NCBI GenBank assembly: GCA_014549065.1
Contig: JACDOX010000023.1
Span: 4,476,808-4,540,807 of the forward strand
Direction: 5' to 3'
DNA length: 64,000 bases
Origin: Cardinalis cardinalis
Taxonomy: Eukaryota > Chordata > Aves > Passeriformes > Cardinalidae
The notes beneath the pieces were generated by a model, which searched no databases, was not told where the DNA came from, and was given only the letters and a program-made list of their open reading frames with translations. The translations under genes and the position numbers were made by a program. Each line of letters begins with the position of its first letter. Position 1 is the stretch's first letter. This document shows positions 37,101 to 51,400 of the stretch, one piece after another.

Positions 37101-38419
37101 CAGCTGCTTCTTCCCCTTGCATANAGTCACACATGAAACAGCTTTAAATGGTCATAGGAAAGGAGATTTTATACAAATAATTGTAAAAAAATGAAAGACT
37201 TAGGGAGAATCAGCAGTTCTAGTTTTCCCCCTTGCATGTTGTACATTTTGATCTCAAAAAGATATAAGCTCCACGTCTATCAAGAGGGGATAAAATATTT
37301 ATGATCCTATATTACATAATACCTGCACATTTGAAGGTAAATAGTTACAGATGTTTTACAAAGACATTCTCTCTCTTCACCGTTTTGTCAGTTCATATTT
37401 CCAATCAGGCTTTAAAGCCTTCATTTAGCTGCAGAAAATGCAGTGGCTGCTCGAATGAAGCAATATTCAATACATGTTGTAAGGTAATTCCAAAGATGTG
37501 CACCATAGAACTTACAAAATGTTCTCAGTACTACATAAATGAATCCTTTGTCACTCGAAAAGACTGAAAAATACATTTATTTAGACTTATTTCTGTTTAA
37601 AAAAAAAACAGGGAAAAAATTCAGGATGGCTTTTGACNAGTGAAGTTATACTGAACTCTCATGTGCCACAGTGCTTCTGCTTGCTCTGCTCAGAGTTTAT
37701 TTTCATTTCTGAGTGCATCAGACTGGCATTCCACTTGTAGGTGTAGTAAGAGAAAACCAAACTCGAAGTGCCTTTGTACAATGTACAACTTGCAAGCCTG
37801 GATGCCTACAGAAAGCCAACTAAAGGTCAGAGCAGAGGAGCTGTAATTAAACTTGTCATTTAGAAGAAACTCGGGCCTCATTCCAGAAATGTATCAATGA
37901 AATTGCTTAGCTTTCAATTGCTTGAGTCCTATACAGAAGATCAGCAGTACTTTCCTAGATAGGATCCTAAATTTGCATTGGGATTCCAAGTAGTTTACAG
38001 CAGAGTCACCTCCATTTCTAGCAGGACTGTTTCCCCCTTTGCTTCACTCCATGCAGCAGTACTCAGCCATGGATTGCTAATGCCCGTGCAGCCCCCTGCC
38101 CATATCACAGCTGCACCTGCAGCTGTATTAGGCAGTTTAAAAGCTTTCTCCTACATGATTTATGAGAATTATAGTTGTTGCCTCAAGTAAAAGGTAGTAC
38201 CTCTAGCAGATGGGCCACATTTGCATCAGTATTGATAAGATGAACTCTTGTCCGCTCTGGCTCAAATTATAGGGAATTCTNCAGTTTTAAAGTTTTGCCA
38301 GTCTTGTCAAGAAGGTGTGGTAACAAAGGCNAAACACCTGAGCTGGCCTGATGTACTTTTTCAGCCCTAAAGGTTGTTTTTCCATGTGGCAATGAGGCTG
38401 TTGTTCCAGGAGGATGAGG

Positions 38420-38500
38420 GAAGCGCGCAGTGTCGCACACACACGGGATCAGCGCGGTGCGACCACGTGTGCGGTGCCTGCTCAGGGACAGTGTGTCACT
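38420..38500. promoter_or_regulatory. small CpG cluster with E-box
   Basis: Roughly ten CpG dinucleotides fall in 80 bases, including gcgcgc and a perfect CACGTG at 38464-38469, in otherwise CpG-poor DNA. It may be an enhancer or alternative promoter; the sequence alone cannot prove this. Confidence 0.3.
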
Positions 38501-41500
38501 TCCCACAACTGCCAGCACAGCACCTTCCCACCAGCATGAAATTGTCTCTGTTGGAGGTGGGAAAAAGAAAGAAAGACAAGATACCCTGATTATCATATTG
38601 TGTTCCTCATCCTGTCAAGTGACCCACCAGGCTGTGGTGAGGCACGGGAGGCTGCCTCCATCCCACCACGTTATACAATTTGGTGGTAACAGAACTGGGC
38701 ATGTTTGCCAAATGACTGAGCAGATGTGACATTTAAAACTTTGCCCCTGGACAATCTTAGAGAAAAAGCAAACAAAACTAACCCAGACCCTTCCATCATG
38801 TTGATTACAATCTTTGGTGATTATTTTTCTCTGAATTTTTGTTTGCAATGCGATTTTTCCTTCTCTGTCTTTGTCCGACCTCAGCTGTGGGAATTTCCCC
38901 ATCTCCAGTGCCAGTGACGGGAAAGCAAGAGCAAAACTCCTGTTCTGGGTCACATGAGCTGTCACAGAGACCCTGACCCCAAACCCAACTGGGGTTTTTA
39001 GTGTGAATCTGGGGAGGCAACACATGTTTAAGCTACAGCCCTTGCATATGATCACAAAAGTCTGAAGCGAGCACATTCTCCACCTCACGACCAAAGCACT
39101 GGGCATGACTGTGCATCCTACTTCTGCCTAGTAAATACCTGCTCATCTCACTTTTATCTCAAATATTCATGGGAGGATGCAGCCTAAATTTTCACTGAGC
39201 GTGTGATTTAAATGAACTATGCAATTTCCTGTCCAAGTCCATCAAGTTATATTGCAACACCATTTCTGTTTAAGTGATTTNCAGCCCTCTTCATCTCTAG
39301 TAATTTAGGTTTCCACAGAACAGATGGCAAACGAATAGAGGAATGCACAGTCACAAATACATGGAGCATTCACTGCCTGTACACAGTGACTCAGTAAATG
39401 ATTCACCCACTTTCATAAAACAGTTGTGACCTTTCATCTGACTACTTCCTCAAACAAAATACAGAGGAATATTAATAACATATGGAAACCAGGAACCAAC
39501 AAATTGGGGGAATAATAATAGCTCATCCCATGATTTTTTTTTGCTATTGAGCTAATTCTTACTCCAGGCTCTGCATTTCTCAAATGTTTCTGTCATCTCT
39601 TGCTACCCTTTGACTACTTAACCAGATCCACTAAAGCAGAGGTTGCTGTTTGTTATGAAAGAAGTGAAGGCAGAGAATACCTAAAGGCCTCTCAAAGGGA
39701 CAAGTTTTTGAAAAATATTATAAAAATAAACAATATCATATTAATAATTTACCAATCTGCAGATAATCTTGTTCTATATTTTAAAAGTAACAACACATAT
39801 ATGCACAACTTCCCTTTCTGGCCCTTACAGTGTAAAGCTGGTAACAAGCAACCCTGAGCACCAAGACTGAACTTTATCAACAAATATAACTCACACTGAG
39901 ANTCAGAGAAGGCAAAGTTAATGTGCCACAGTATTGCACCACAGATGTTTTTGCCACCACATATGAAAAATCTCAGGCATAAAATTAAACACGAGCAAAA
40001 TCCTTTCAGGAACTACTGGCAATATCTCATTCTATCAGGCATTTTGAAATAATTCATTAATATCAGAGAAAAAGCCCTTATCTGGTCTCTAGAAACATGA
40101 GGTGATACACACCAAGATGAAAATGTATTTTAAATGTTATGCAAAGCTTTGGCAAAAAGATTAAAGCGGCANCATCCTCCAAACCCCAAACCAGCAGAGT
40201 TGAGATAGAGCAAAAATATCAGAGCCCTGCTGGATTCTGCCTGGACATCACACATGTGAAAGAAATATGTGGTAAATCTGAGAAGCAAAGGCTAAACATA
40301 TTTTCAAGGGACACCATCCTCCAAATATTCTGCAAACAGTGGGAAAATTGTGCATTTTTCTCACAGTATGTAAGACTTTGTTACCTGGTGCTTCACTGAT
40401 TTTTTGATTTTTTTTTTCTCTCCTAAATCAGATTAGTTATTTCATAGTAGCTTCTTCTGGTCAGGGATCACAGTGTTCCAGGGACCACATAATTGATGCC
40501 CCAAGCTCCAGAAGAGGTGGTTCCTCACTGGTTGCTACCAGGTTGTGCTATGAGTTCCTCTCTGGGAGAGACAGTGGAGCCCACGGAGTGTTAGGAAACC
40601 TGCAGGGAGTGGCAGAAGTGTGGAAAAGGCTGACTACTTATCAGGTGAAGTCACCACAGGGATGGTTTGCAGTGGTTAATGATCCAAATTTCCAAGGAAA
40701 TAGCTAGAAGCCTGTCTTGCAGAGGCCTCTGAGGGGTCACTTCAGAGCCACAGTGTGGCATCTCCCTTTTCCTATGGGAATGTGGTNGCAGTTTGCACCA
40801 CACAGTGCCACAACACAGTGGGTCAAAAGAAGCCAGCCAGGGAACAAATAGTGGATATTGGATTTGTATTAAAAAAAGACTTCTGAACCCCATAAGGGAT
40901 TTTGTCTCTTTATTCTTGGCACTGTACCATAAGTAACAAAGAGCTCCCATCCCAAACAACACACCATGTCCACTGCTGACAAGATGCCACAGGAGGATGA
41001 AACACAGGAACAAGATAGGCATGGATAAGCACAAAAATAGCTCGAAGAAAAGCAGAAGTGCAGAAGTTCCCCTTTTCCTAACTGTTGATTTATATCTTCT
41101 GGCAGTGTGGCACAAATGCAGATGACTGAAACAGAATGTGTTCACCCTTAATGAGAAATTTGCCTTTGCCTCACTTGGGACTCTGTTTCCCCATTGCTTT
41201 ATTCACACAAGATTAGCACAGTTCAAGCAGCTCAGATGTTCCTGATGCAAACCCTGATGCAGATTCTGCAAGACAAGGAATGTTTGGCAGTTATTGGAAT
41301 GCTGCAACAGGCAGGTAGAAGATGCAATGTGGTGAAATACTCAGGCCTGCAGTGAAGTTTAACCACACTATCAAACACAGCTGTACCAGTCACATGCTGG
41401 GGATTTCCCAGCTGCAGACTCCCAAAGCACACGAGTTTCAAACAATTCAGTCACTATGTAATCAGCAACCATGTGACAATTTCATTTTCTCTTTCAAAAC

Positions 41501-43215
41501 ATCCAAACAAGTCTGGATTCAGAAAGACTCTGCGGCTCAGCCACTGTGACTCTTGGGACCTTTTCTGNATTTATCATGTCAAACTTAACACTGCTCCTGC
41601 AGTAGGACTGTACTGGTTTANCACAGAAACTCCTTACATAATCTTCATTCAGAAAGAAGTAAGTGTCCTTATGTACTGATGGGACCCTAAAGATTCCCCT
41701 AGCAACATGATCTGGACAAATGACATCAAGGTCACAGGCTAAATGTGTGACACTCAGGCATCATTAAGTTTTTTGTCTCTATCACTGGAGAACATGAGAT
41801 CAAGTATGTGTAAGATGATCACTTTAACAGAGTATAAAATAGATAAGAATTAGAAAAATAAAAGCCTGCATTTAAAAGCCCTTGTACATCCTAATTCTGC
41901 TTGGTTTTTTTCCCCTCTCCTCCCTTAGTTAGAAACCAGACTGAAAACCCATGAAAGAAGAGGCATACTTCAGTTTTGCCAACGGTCTTTCCCTCTGCTC
42001 ATTATCTATGACTATTCTAGACAGGAAAACATACTGAAAAAAGTCATTATTTACTTCTAGTTTCCTCCTAGTCTGTNCTAACTGGCAGGTTTAATCAGGA
42101 ATATCCCTAAAATAATTATTACTAAAATGATATTTAAGAGGTTTAATTGCAATGTATGTGCATTGAGGAAAGTTTTTCCTGGGAGTACAGGAGACAGGAG
42201 AACCTACAGTGATTATTCTATTTCAGGAAGGAAGGAGGAAGTCAGAGGGGAGAACTGTGCTAAGGGCCCTGCCCTGGGAAAGCATTTGATTTAAAATACT
42301 AAAGTAAGGAGGCATGCCCAAGCCACACTTTTGCTTTATCACCTCTGAACAGCTATTGTTTCAGAATGCTGACTAAATTTGAATTCTCACTGTAAAACAT
42401 GCAGTGTGCTTTACTCCTGGGAGCAGCCTTTAGCATCACTTACAAACCAGCTGGATGCTATAGCTCCCTCAACACTCTTTATATCATTCCTTTTAATTTA
42501 CAACATGCTATTCTAAAAGAAGAAAAATATACACTGGTGTGGAACAAAATGCTGACACATCCTCCAGACATGTGGGACTCTGAGCCACAGAGGCAAAATG
42601 CACTAAACTAAAATGAGGGTCTGCTGTACAAGACTGTAAGGGAAAAAAAAAAAGAATTAATTTTGCCTTCCGCTGATAGAATCACAGATTCTACATTCAT
42701 GGTATGCTACTGTGGGAGACATGCTGGTGAAAATTTTGCATACACAATGTTGTGATGAAATGCATCTGAAATCTCACTTTTGCAGCACCACTTCTGGAAC
42801 AGATGACATTCTCCTCAGAGTAAATATGATCATATGGATAACAGACAAGCAAGTGCATGACTTGGGAAAACCTCTTTAACTGGGCTTTTATGAAAACACA
42901 TTCCCTGTGGTAACCTNACCTCTCAGAAAAACTCTAAAAGGGGACAGTGCAAGTGTTTACCTCTGTTGATTGGAGATAAGCTGGAGTAGGCAGGAGGATG
43001 TTACAGCAGCAACACCTGAGGAAGCTGGCAAGAAAGCAAACTCAGTACGTGCTCAGTCTCTGACAAACTTGAACTAGCACGGCAGAGTGTTAAAATATGA
43101 CTTTTTCAGTCCTTTACGTACTGAGATTGGAAGAGGCAACGAACCAGAGATCATGAAATTACCACCAATGCAAGAAAATGATGCCATTATTATTAGTGAA
43201 CACTGCACAACGATG

Positions 43216-43253
43216 TAAAATGTGATTTTAATGCTAAAATGTGATTTAAGTGC
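43216..43253. repeat. 19-bp tandem duplication
   Basis: taaaatgtgattttaatgc (43216-43234) is followed at once by taaaatgtgatttaagtgc (43235-43253), with two differences. Confidence 0.93.
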
Positions 43254-45323
43254 TAAAAAACCCAACGAACCACACTAACTAAATGAGTAGATGAGATGAG
43301 AGAGACACTGTTGCATAAAGACATGAGTGTGATATATGTGCTGCAATTGTCAGTAACCTGCAAGTTCAGAATCCTATCACAGTAATTAAAATTATGGTTG
43401 AAATTGAATTTAAAGTCAGAAGGGAGAAGTTTTTCAAAGAAATCTTAGGATGGTCATGAATTTGTAATTCCACAGTCAAGGGAAGGATAATTTTGCCTAA
43501 AAATGCTGTTTTCTTTCACAATTCAAGTGTAAGCAGAAGTTCATAATAAAAAGAACTATATAATAATGAAGATAAAGAGTAATAATCACTATAAGTTACA
43601 AAGGGAAAAATATCAATAAGTTAGAAACATAGCAGAAAGTCCACAGCTGACATCACCAATGTACCGTGAAGAATTAAAAAACCCTCAAATTTATCAAGAC
43701 TACAATACCCTAGCAGCTATAGAAACCCTTTGCCAGATGGAAATGATAACTTTTAACAGTGATGCAGAAGAGACAGACATATTTAGAAATATTTTTATTC
43801 CCTATTTGGACAGCTGTTCTTATGTCACGTGATGAACTCTAACTATTTTCCAGTCCCCTGGTAACCAAGCAGGATGTCATATACAACATGCATTAGAAAT
43901 CAACATTTTAAAGTCAGCCAATTCATCTACCTCACACCTAAGAACTAAGACAGAGAAGACTTGAGAGCTAATCATGTTTATTTTACTAAATTAAGGCATT
44001 CCAGGGAAATCCCATTTGACTGAAAAAGTGCTAATGTTGTGCCAATAACAACAGAGGCCAGCAGGATGACTCAGAGCTAACGGACAGTGAGTCTGACCTT
44101 CCTTCCAGGTAATAAAGCTGTTACAAACTTAACGAAGAATGGAAGTGATGGAATATAATTAATATCATCCCAGTGAACCCAGTTTTGTGGCAAACAGATC
44201 TTGTAAAACAAGTCTTTGCATTGTTTGATGAGACAAGTATTTGGATGATGAGAGTAATTGTATATTTGCAATATATCTGTGGAGAGCACTTGACTTAATA
44301 GTGTATGACATTCTCATTATGAACACTGGCACAACACTATCAGTAAAATGTATTAAATGAACTGAAAACTGAAAGATCTAACAAAGTAATAATGAATGGA
44401 GACCTGCAACATAAACTTCAGGGCTTTCATGAGAAGAAAACAAACATATGCATCCGTGANAACAAGGTTTGTGAGATCAATAAGACTGTGAGGATGAATG
44501 ATGAAGATGTTAATGCAGAACAATTTGAAGCACTTCATAAACTAAGCCAGTTCTAATTAAACATGTTTTAATACAGCAAACTGCAAGGGGAATAGAAATA
44601 AAAGCTTCACGACTAGCCAAGTCTTCTCCCTGGAAAACACATGGTCTGAAAAGTACCAAGAATTACAGGTGACAAACAGCTGACATTGTAGCTAAAAAAT
44701 CCAAACTAAAAACCAGTCTTAATACATTCCTTGTATGCACAGACAAAAAGCAATACCAGCTTCTTCACTGGTGAAACATGCTGTGAATCACCACACCAAG
44801 TTGCACAGTTTAGAAAGAATGTTTTCAAAATAGAATTTAAACATAAAAGAATCAGACAAAATTATTTGAAGATGAAAATCTCTTAGAGTGACATATTTGA
44901 AGAAAAGACTTACGTGTTAACATTTTTAACTAGCTTGACTTAACAGAAAATGCTAGTTCCTAATGGTTACTTAGTGTAAACACAAAGTTCATGTAGAAAC
45001 ATGGCCTATTAAACAAGAAGTTATTTATAGCTGAAATTACCATGGGGAATCTCAATGGCCTCTTCAGTTCAAGGCTGGATACGTTTTTGAGTGTTGTAGG
45101 TCAGCGTGTATTTGCCTGCTTAGCACCACAGTTGAACATAAAATAATCCATCTTGTATTGCCCTCAATAGCTTTAGTTTGCACTGGTGATGGGGAGTTGT
45201 ACGGNATTCAGGGCNTCTCCCCCACACCTTACCTTCCCTGCTGGTCTGTCCCATGGGTGGTTCCTCCCCCGCCCCTCCCCGGTGTTATCCCACTGGCTCT
45301 TTCCCTGCCTCCATCACCNGGGG

Positions 45324-45330
45324 CATAAAA
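45324..45330 (+). promoter_or_regulatory. TATA-like box of the LTR
   Basis: cataaaa lies about 70 bases upstream of the LTR poly(A) signal, the usual U3-R spacing. Confidence 0.55.
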
Positions 45331-45397
45331 CCCCCTGTAGGGGAAGATTCGCCCTCTTTGCTTCCTAGGGGGACCCTGGACAGACGTGTCCCTTCTC

Positions 45398-45403
45398 AAT
45401 AAA
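45398..45403 (+). terminator. poly(A) signal of the LTR
   Basis: Canonical AATAAA in the presumed R region, followed by gggacgtacctctccg. Confidence 0.6.
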
Positions 45404-48400
45404 CCGGGGACGTACCTCTCCGAGGCAAAGAGCGCCTCTCATCTTTTGTCTCGTTCATTGCAAATCCGTGTGGGCTGGGTTCTTCAGCAAGCCGGATTTG
45501 GATCCATATAAGCCCAGAGAACCGCGGATACTGCAAATCTATACAGAGGTAACTGGGTAATAACGACCTGTGACACAGAGAGAAAACGAACTGACCTAGT
45601 AGTTTCTTCCAGCTTTTTTTTTTCCCCATGCAGATACTGTAAATATATTTTTATCTCTTTGTCTGAAGAATTGAGCTGACATAAACAGACCACTGATTTT
45701 GGAATATTCTTTGTTGAGATCTGCCACAATTCACGAAAGATTATCAGGTCCACAGGCTCCTTTCAGAACAGGTATTCCCTGGAAAGGTAAGGGTTTTGTT
45801 AAANAGGTGAAGGTGGAGGGAAGTGGAAATCCTGAGCCTGATCCCATTGACATTAATATGTGATTAGCAATCGATTTGCAGCAGCAAGATCTGGAGCAGA
45901 GTGTTCACAACCCTACGGAAATTGTTCTAATTTTGGGATTCTTAATTCCACAGTTTCTCCAGGAGCAACTGCTTGGCTCTGTGCATGGTATAATAATAAA
46001 AATAACAGTCAGATCTTCCTCCTTTCCAGAAATAACCATGTCATAGGCTCCTGCTTCCTTGTTTTAGGTATTTACAGATATCATGAAGCCTATATAAAGC
46101 CTCTCCATGATTTGTTCATATACAGTAGCCTTCCTTTTGATATATTTTTAGATCAATTGCACTTAAACAACACTTCCTCAACCTACTGAACTTTGCCCTG
46201 AGATGATGATCAAGGGAAATGCAAACATTATGCTGTTTAAAGGATGACAGCCAACATTTTCCACAGCACTCGTGTAAAGGGTAGGGTACTACAAAGGACA
46301 AAGAGTTTAGCATGACTCCAAAGTGCTGCAGCACCCAATTCATGCTCACAAACTCTGCACCTNTCTTTGGGCAGCCTCCAGAACAAGACAGGCGTGAATT
46401 TATCAAAGTGCAAGAAGCAGCAGCTTACATGATCTCTCATGTAAGATGTACACATACAAGGCAATACATGATATTTCAGTTTTCTAATAAACAGTGCCAC
46501 TTTTAGAAGAAGAAAACAAGAGCTTCAAGCCTCTTAGCAAATAATTTTATCAAATGGGAGAATTGTAACAAATAAGATGACTCATCAAGGAAAAGCTGTG
46601 TCTGTGCTCTCCTTCTTTGCTACAAGGTTTGATAAAGCTGGAAAACACCTTGAGAGGCAATTTTCCTATGGCTTGGTTGTTGTGTGCTTTCAAGCATATC
46701 ACCTTAGAATCTCAGGAATGGCAAAACTACCCTTTTCTGAATTTTCCAGTGTAGAGGATATAAACAGACCCAACTTCTGGTTTCTCAGTACAGAAACCTC
46801 TCTATCAGATTCTGCCATTTCCCCCAGACTAAGAGGTGTGGGTAAGTACAGCCCTACCTGTAAGATTTTTCATCATTTGTAAAGCTTGACTGCTAAAACA
46901 GCAGACTGGACAAGAGTAAAAGAAAATTNTGCAGATATCAGGACTTTTTTGTTGGTTAAAGTACAAACTAAATCAGTCCCAATTACAGTACTGAGCACTG
47001 TTCCATGAAGCTTTCCCCTCACAAGGTGTAAAGTACACCAAGAAAAGTTCATTGTGGTTTTGAAAAACAATTTTCAGCTCCCTTGTGTGCTGTGAAAACA
47101 CTCCTGTGCTGATCCCATGCAGCCAATGCATGCCTTTTACTGTGCACAGCACTGGTGTAGAGAGAGGACCCGTTAGCATGTCCTAATCAATAATTCTGTA
47201 TGAGTAAATATTGTTTTTAAATACAGATTAGTCACACAACAAACACTCCAGAATATTGATGAGAAGAGCACCTGGGGCAATTGCAGTTTGCAATGATTAT
47301 ACCTGATGTGAGAATCCACTGTGCAATAGAATTTACACATGCACTTGTTGCTACATATCAGTAAGAAAAAAATGCTACAATTACATCAGACCCCACTAAA
47401 TAAAATCTTTACAATGTTGAGAAAACACTATAGTGCTAATTTGTTTGTTTTCTAAGTGGAAACTGTTGAGATATTGCTATGGATNAAGTGAGAGCTTTAG
47501 ACAATCCCCNCCTTAGGTTCAGATTTTTGGCAGCAGCTTTACAGATGCAGAATGCCNGTGCAGACAACAGAGAAAGGCAAACCCCACACATCAGTACAAG
47601 ACATAATCAAGTTATGTCTGTTTGTAGGAACAAGACATCCTTGTAGAACTGATTGTTTTGCAACTCTTGTCCTGCTGGCAGAAGTAGAGATACATGCAGG
47701 TGGAACATTCTGCAGCTGGAAGTNCAAAGACCCTGAGAATGGGGACAAGACACAAATGGGCTTTGAGACAGCGAGTGGTGCACACTGTGAAATGAGACAG
47801 GAAATGATGACACAGGGACAGCAGGACAGGGACCTAAACAGTCCAATGGAAGGCATGGGAGCCTGAAAAGGGTAGAAGAACATCACTACATCATGTGAAA
47901 CCAAAGTCAGGAAGAGCTGACTCAAACTGGCAAAAAGTGAAAGATACACATAGAGGTAAAAGCACGGTGATGCACAGCTTGTGTGTTGGTGCAGATTTAA
48001 CAAGAATCTGAAGTTGAGGCTTATAGCCTGAATTTGGAAGGTGAAATGCTGGCACAGACAACCTTTTTCAGCTGTTAAACCTGTGTTAAGTGAAATTCAC
48101 TCCCTTACAATTGAAATGAATGCCTACTGTGAATGCCTGATGCCACCACAAATTGTCTTTAAGGATCCTGCAGAGCCCTGTCTTACATGTGGTCTGGATC
48201 TTAAAAGAAATAATTTGAAGAGGGTAATGCCCCATGAAAGTCCAGCAATTAACAGGAAAAAAAAAAAACACCTTTGGGAGTTTCTGCAGGGAAAATGGCC
48301 ATTTCCCAAATGCTCTCTATTCTGAGTGCCCCTTCAGAACCTTTGCAAATGGATAGGGCAGGTTTTCTAGTTACTCACAAGGAATAGTTCCCATCCCATG

Positions 48401-51400
48401 TCAGCCTGCTAGACACCAGTAACATGGCTAGCATGAGTTAGGATCATGGAATCAAGCCTACACAGACTAACTAGGCTGTTTCTACCCACAAACCTAAAAC
48501 CATTTGCTGGCCTCCAGACTAGTATTTTATGTTCTTTCCTGACTCAGGCTACCTTTCAGCCCTGGATCCCACTGAGCCTCAATCCACCCCTCTGTGCTGA
48601 GGGTCACTGCTGAGTCTTCCCTCTCACATCACAGTGCCATGCTTTAAGAAAAATGAAGAATGCAGCCTTTGTGGCAGCACTGAGTGAACACCACTTGTAA
48701 GGAAAATATCCCAAATCTCATTAAAAAGAGATAAAGCCATCTGGATCCTAAGACAATCAGTTTGAAAAAAACCCCACAAAACTTTTCTGAAACCAATTTA
48801 CGAAGAGAAAGAGATAGGAAAACAACTTTGCTGCNAACAAATGTAGCCCTTGTCATCTATTACCACATGAACAAAGCACTCAATGACTGCCTCCAGTACC
48901 ATTGCCAATTATTATGACAACATACAGTATAACCATATTATGTTTACAATATAATACATGTGAGTATTCGATAGAGCCTGGCAGCACTTCAGTCACTGCC
49001 TCTTTTATGCTTTAAAAATCAATTTTTTTAACTGAGTTTGCTGTATAACATGTTCCCTAATTACATGGTTTACTGTATAGAGAACAAGAAAGGATATTGA
49101 AAGTGATTTCAGGCAAACCTCTGAACATTTAGTGAGATAAACCCTTTTTATTCATACACATTGTACCACTAACAGCCAACATAATGCCTTTATTCTATAA
49201 ACATGCCCCATCTCATTCCCACTGACATCAGAGACAAATTTTCCAAAAGTTTCAGCTTCAACTGAAACTCAAGAAAAAAATGTTCAGGGACTAGTTTTAA
49301 AGGGGTTCCTTCTTCACCTTTTGTACTACAATTAAGGTAAACAGGATCATTTAAACATCTGCTTCATTTGTGAATGACCTCAGAAAAACAGTTTTCCAAA
49401 TGATTTGATTAATATTTCCCAAATCACGTGCCAAATAGAAGCAGGAGGTTGCCTTGGGAAATATGAACTGAAGATGTGCTCAGACTCAAATATCCAGTTA
49501 CTAAAAGGCCCCACTGTCAGTCCAGAGCCAATAACTTGGTCAAATTTTTGGCTGGGCTATGTATTTTACATATAAATCAGGACACAGGGGCACAGATACT
49601 TAAAATAACAATGTGCTTGCTAGCTTAAGTACATCAGGCCCAAGCAACAACACACCAAAACGATTGTAATGATTCTCAGGCAAGCCTGAGTTCAGAATGA
49701 GCATGGTTCCCCAGCCAAGCTTTGGAGCAGGTTGTCCAAAGGGGTTGCATATGTTTCATCCTTGGCAGTACTCCAGACCTGGCTAGATAAAGCTCTGAGT
49801 GCATATGGATGCTATAACCTGAAATTCAGTCACTAACACTGGCTTGTTCAGCTACTGAAAGGTGCTTAAAAACACATGCCAGCCCTGGCAGCTCCAAATC
49901 ACAGCCCTGGTTACACAGGGGGCAGACTGGAAGTGAGTAACAATTGTAGAGATGTTTTATTAAATGTGATGCTTGGCTTGGAACGCTTTGTGCCGGCACA
50001 GTGGACTGAGTGGAGCTGTTTTGCAAATACCTGAAGAACCCAGGTCTCTAGAACCTCTCAGAGACTTCTCTGATTACTTTAGGGCAATCCATTTTTATGC
50101 TTCAGTATGATTTATAACATCTAAGATCCATGCATATAGTTAACAGGAAAATTTGGAATATATGCACTTAATATTTCTACACTGTGGTTAAAGAGAAAGC
50201 CTTTCAAACAATTCCAATACCAGGCTAGAGAGAAACTGTAAGGGTAATTCCTCAAGTAGCTGCCTTGAGACATATTTAATATTTTCCCTTGTGATCTTGG
50301 CAGAGAAACTAGCTTTGTGATAAGCTGTTAGCACAAAGAAAGACTGTATTCCACACCAAGGGGGAGCAGAGAACTCTGCAATAACAGAAACAGAAAGAAA
50401 TTAGACGAAGTGCATGGTCATCCATATAGAGTAAGAATTCCTGTGACAAGCTGGAAATTACAAATGAGGAGAAAGAAGAGGGTGTAATTAGTGCATCAGA
50501 GGATGACTGTGAGCAACCACTGTGATGTGGCACAAAGAACAGTGGGATATTCTGGGTGAGACGTTGCCAGGAAAGGCAGTGTCAGGATACAAAGTGCTAA
50601 TCAGAATGAAACAATGCAAGATCTGGCCACTCATATTCAAGAAAAATGAAGTCAAAATAATGCAATTACAGAGAAGTTTGACACAGTAATAAAAATAAGA
50701 TAAACACTAAGGATGTAGATAAATCAACTCCTATGAAAAAGAAGTCAGATCTGACTATTAACAAGCTGACAAAATTCAACACTTCGAATATTTCTTTTAC
50801 AATATCCTTTATGTGGAAATGATTACAATTTAAAATGAACAGCATTACATACTACTTTGTTTCTCTAGACATCAGTTTTGGCGGATTTTGATTCTGGATA
50901 TTGTTTTTTCCATCTTCTGTTCCAGAACAATGGATAGCAACANGTTCGAAATTCATTTCAACATGAATCCTCACAAAGCCAGACAAATTTATATTTTTCT
51001 CTAAGACTGACAGGAAGTTTTAGAAAAAATGCCAAGGAGAAACTGAAATGACAGATTTTTCCCTGAAGTATGTGCAACTATGAATTTGTATGGCTGTAGT
51101 CAAGAATCCTATTGTCATTCTACAGGCAAGATCACTCAAAAAACTCCAAATCCAACAATTTCACCCACTAACATCACAGACTTTGTTTTCAAGACTGGCA
51201 CTAAATGTACACTGATTGTTAAAGTCAGACAATGTTAAGCATTACACAGCATTTTGTCTGCTCNATTAATCCTCACAACTCTCCTGGCAGGTATTTTAAA
51301 GACCTGCCTAAGATCACAAAAGAAAATCAGCTGGGATAAAAACACAGCAATGTCCATCTCTCAGGTTGTTCACCATTAGACCACNCTCCTCTTGTAAGGA

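Larger units (their letters stand above)
34141..45091. other. gene-poor stretch, second part
   Basis: About 11 kb of AT-rich sequence. The longest open frames (minus strand 41145-40651 and 39106-38615) have no family motif, no splice support and interruptions by N. A CpG cluster at 38420-38500 and a 19-bp tandem duplication at 43216-43253 are the only local features seen. Confidence 0.55.
45092..45545 (+). mobile_element. endogenous retrovirus LTR, probably solo
   Basis: LTR-like order is visible on the plus strand: a start at TGTTG, a C-rich U3, a TATA-like cataaaa at 45324-45330, AATAAA at 45398-45403 about 70 bases later, then a T/C-rich U5 with CpGs and an end near CTGCA (45535) or ATACA (45545). 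GC content is higher than the flanks. No gag, pol or env remnants and no clear primer-binding site follow. I could not find a convincing target duplication, so both borders are approximate. Confidence 0.7.

Noticed and set aside
38615..39106. 163-codon frame on the minus strand
   Set aside because: Low-complexity, no domain and AT-rich codon use typical of non-coding DNA.
40651..41145. 164-codon hydrophobic frame on the minus strand
   Set aside because: It has membrane-like runs, but T/C-rich DNA gives these by chance. There is no family motif, it contains an N, and no splice or poly(A) support was found.
47539..48003. 154-codon frame on the minus strand, with a 104-codon frame opposite
   Set aside because: Both contain Ns, both strands are open at once, and neither resembles a known protein.
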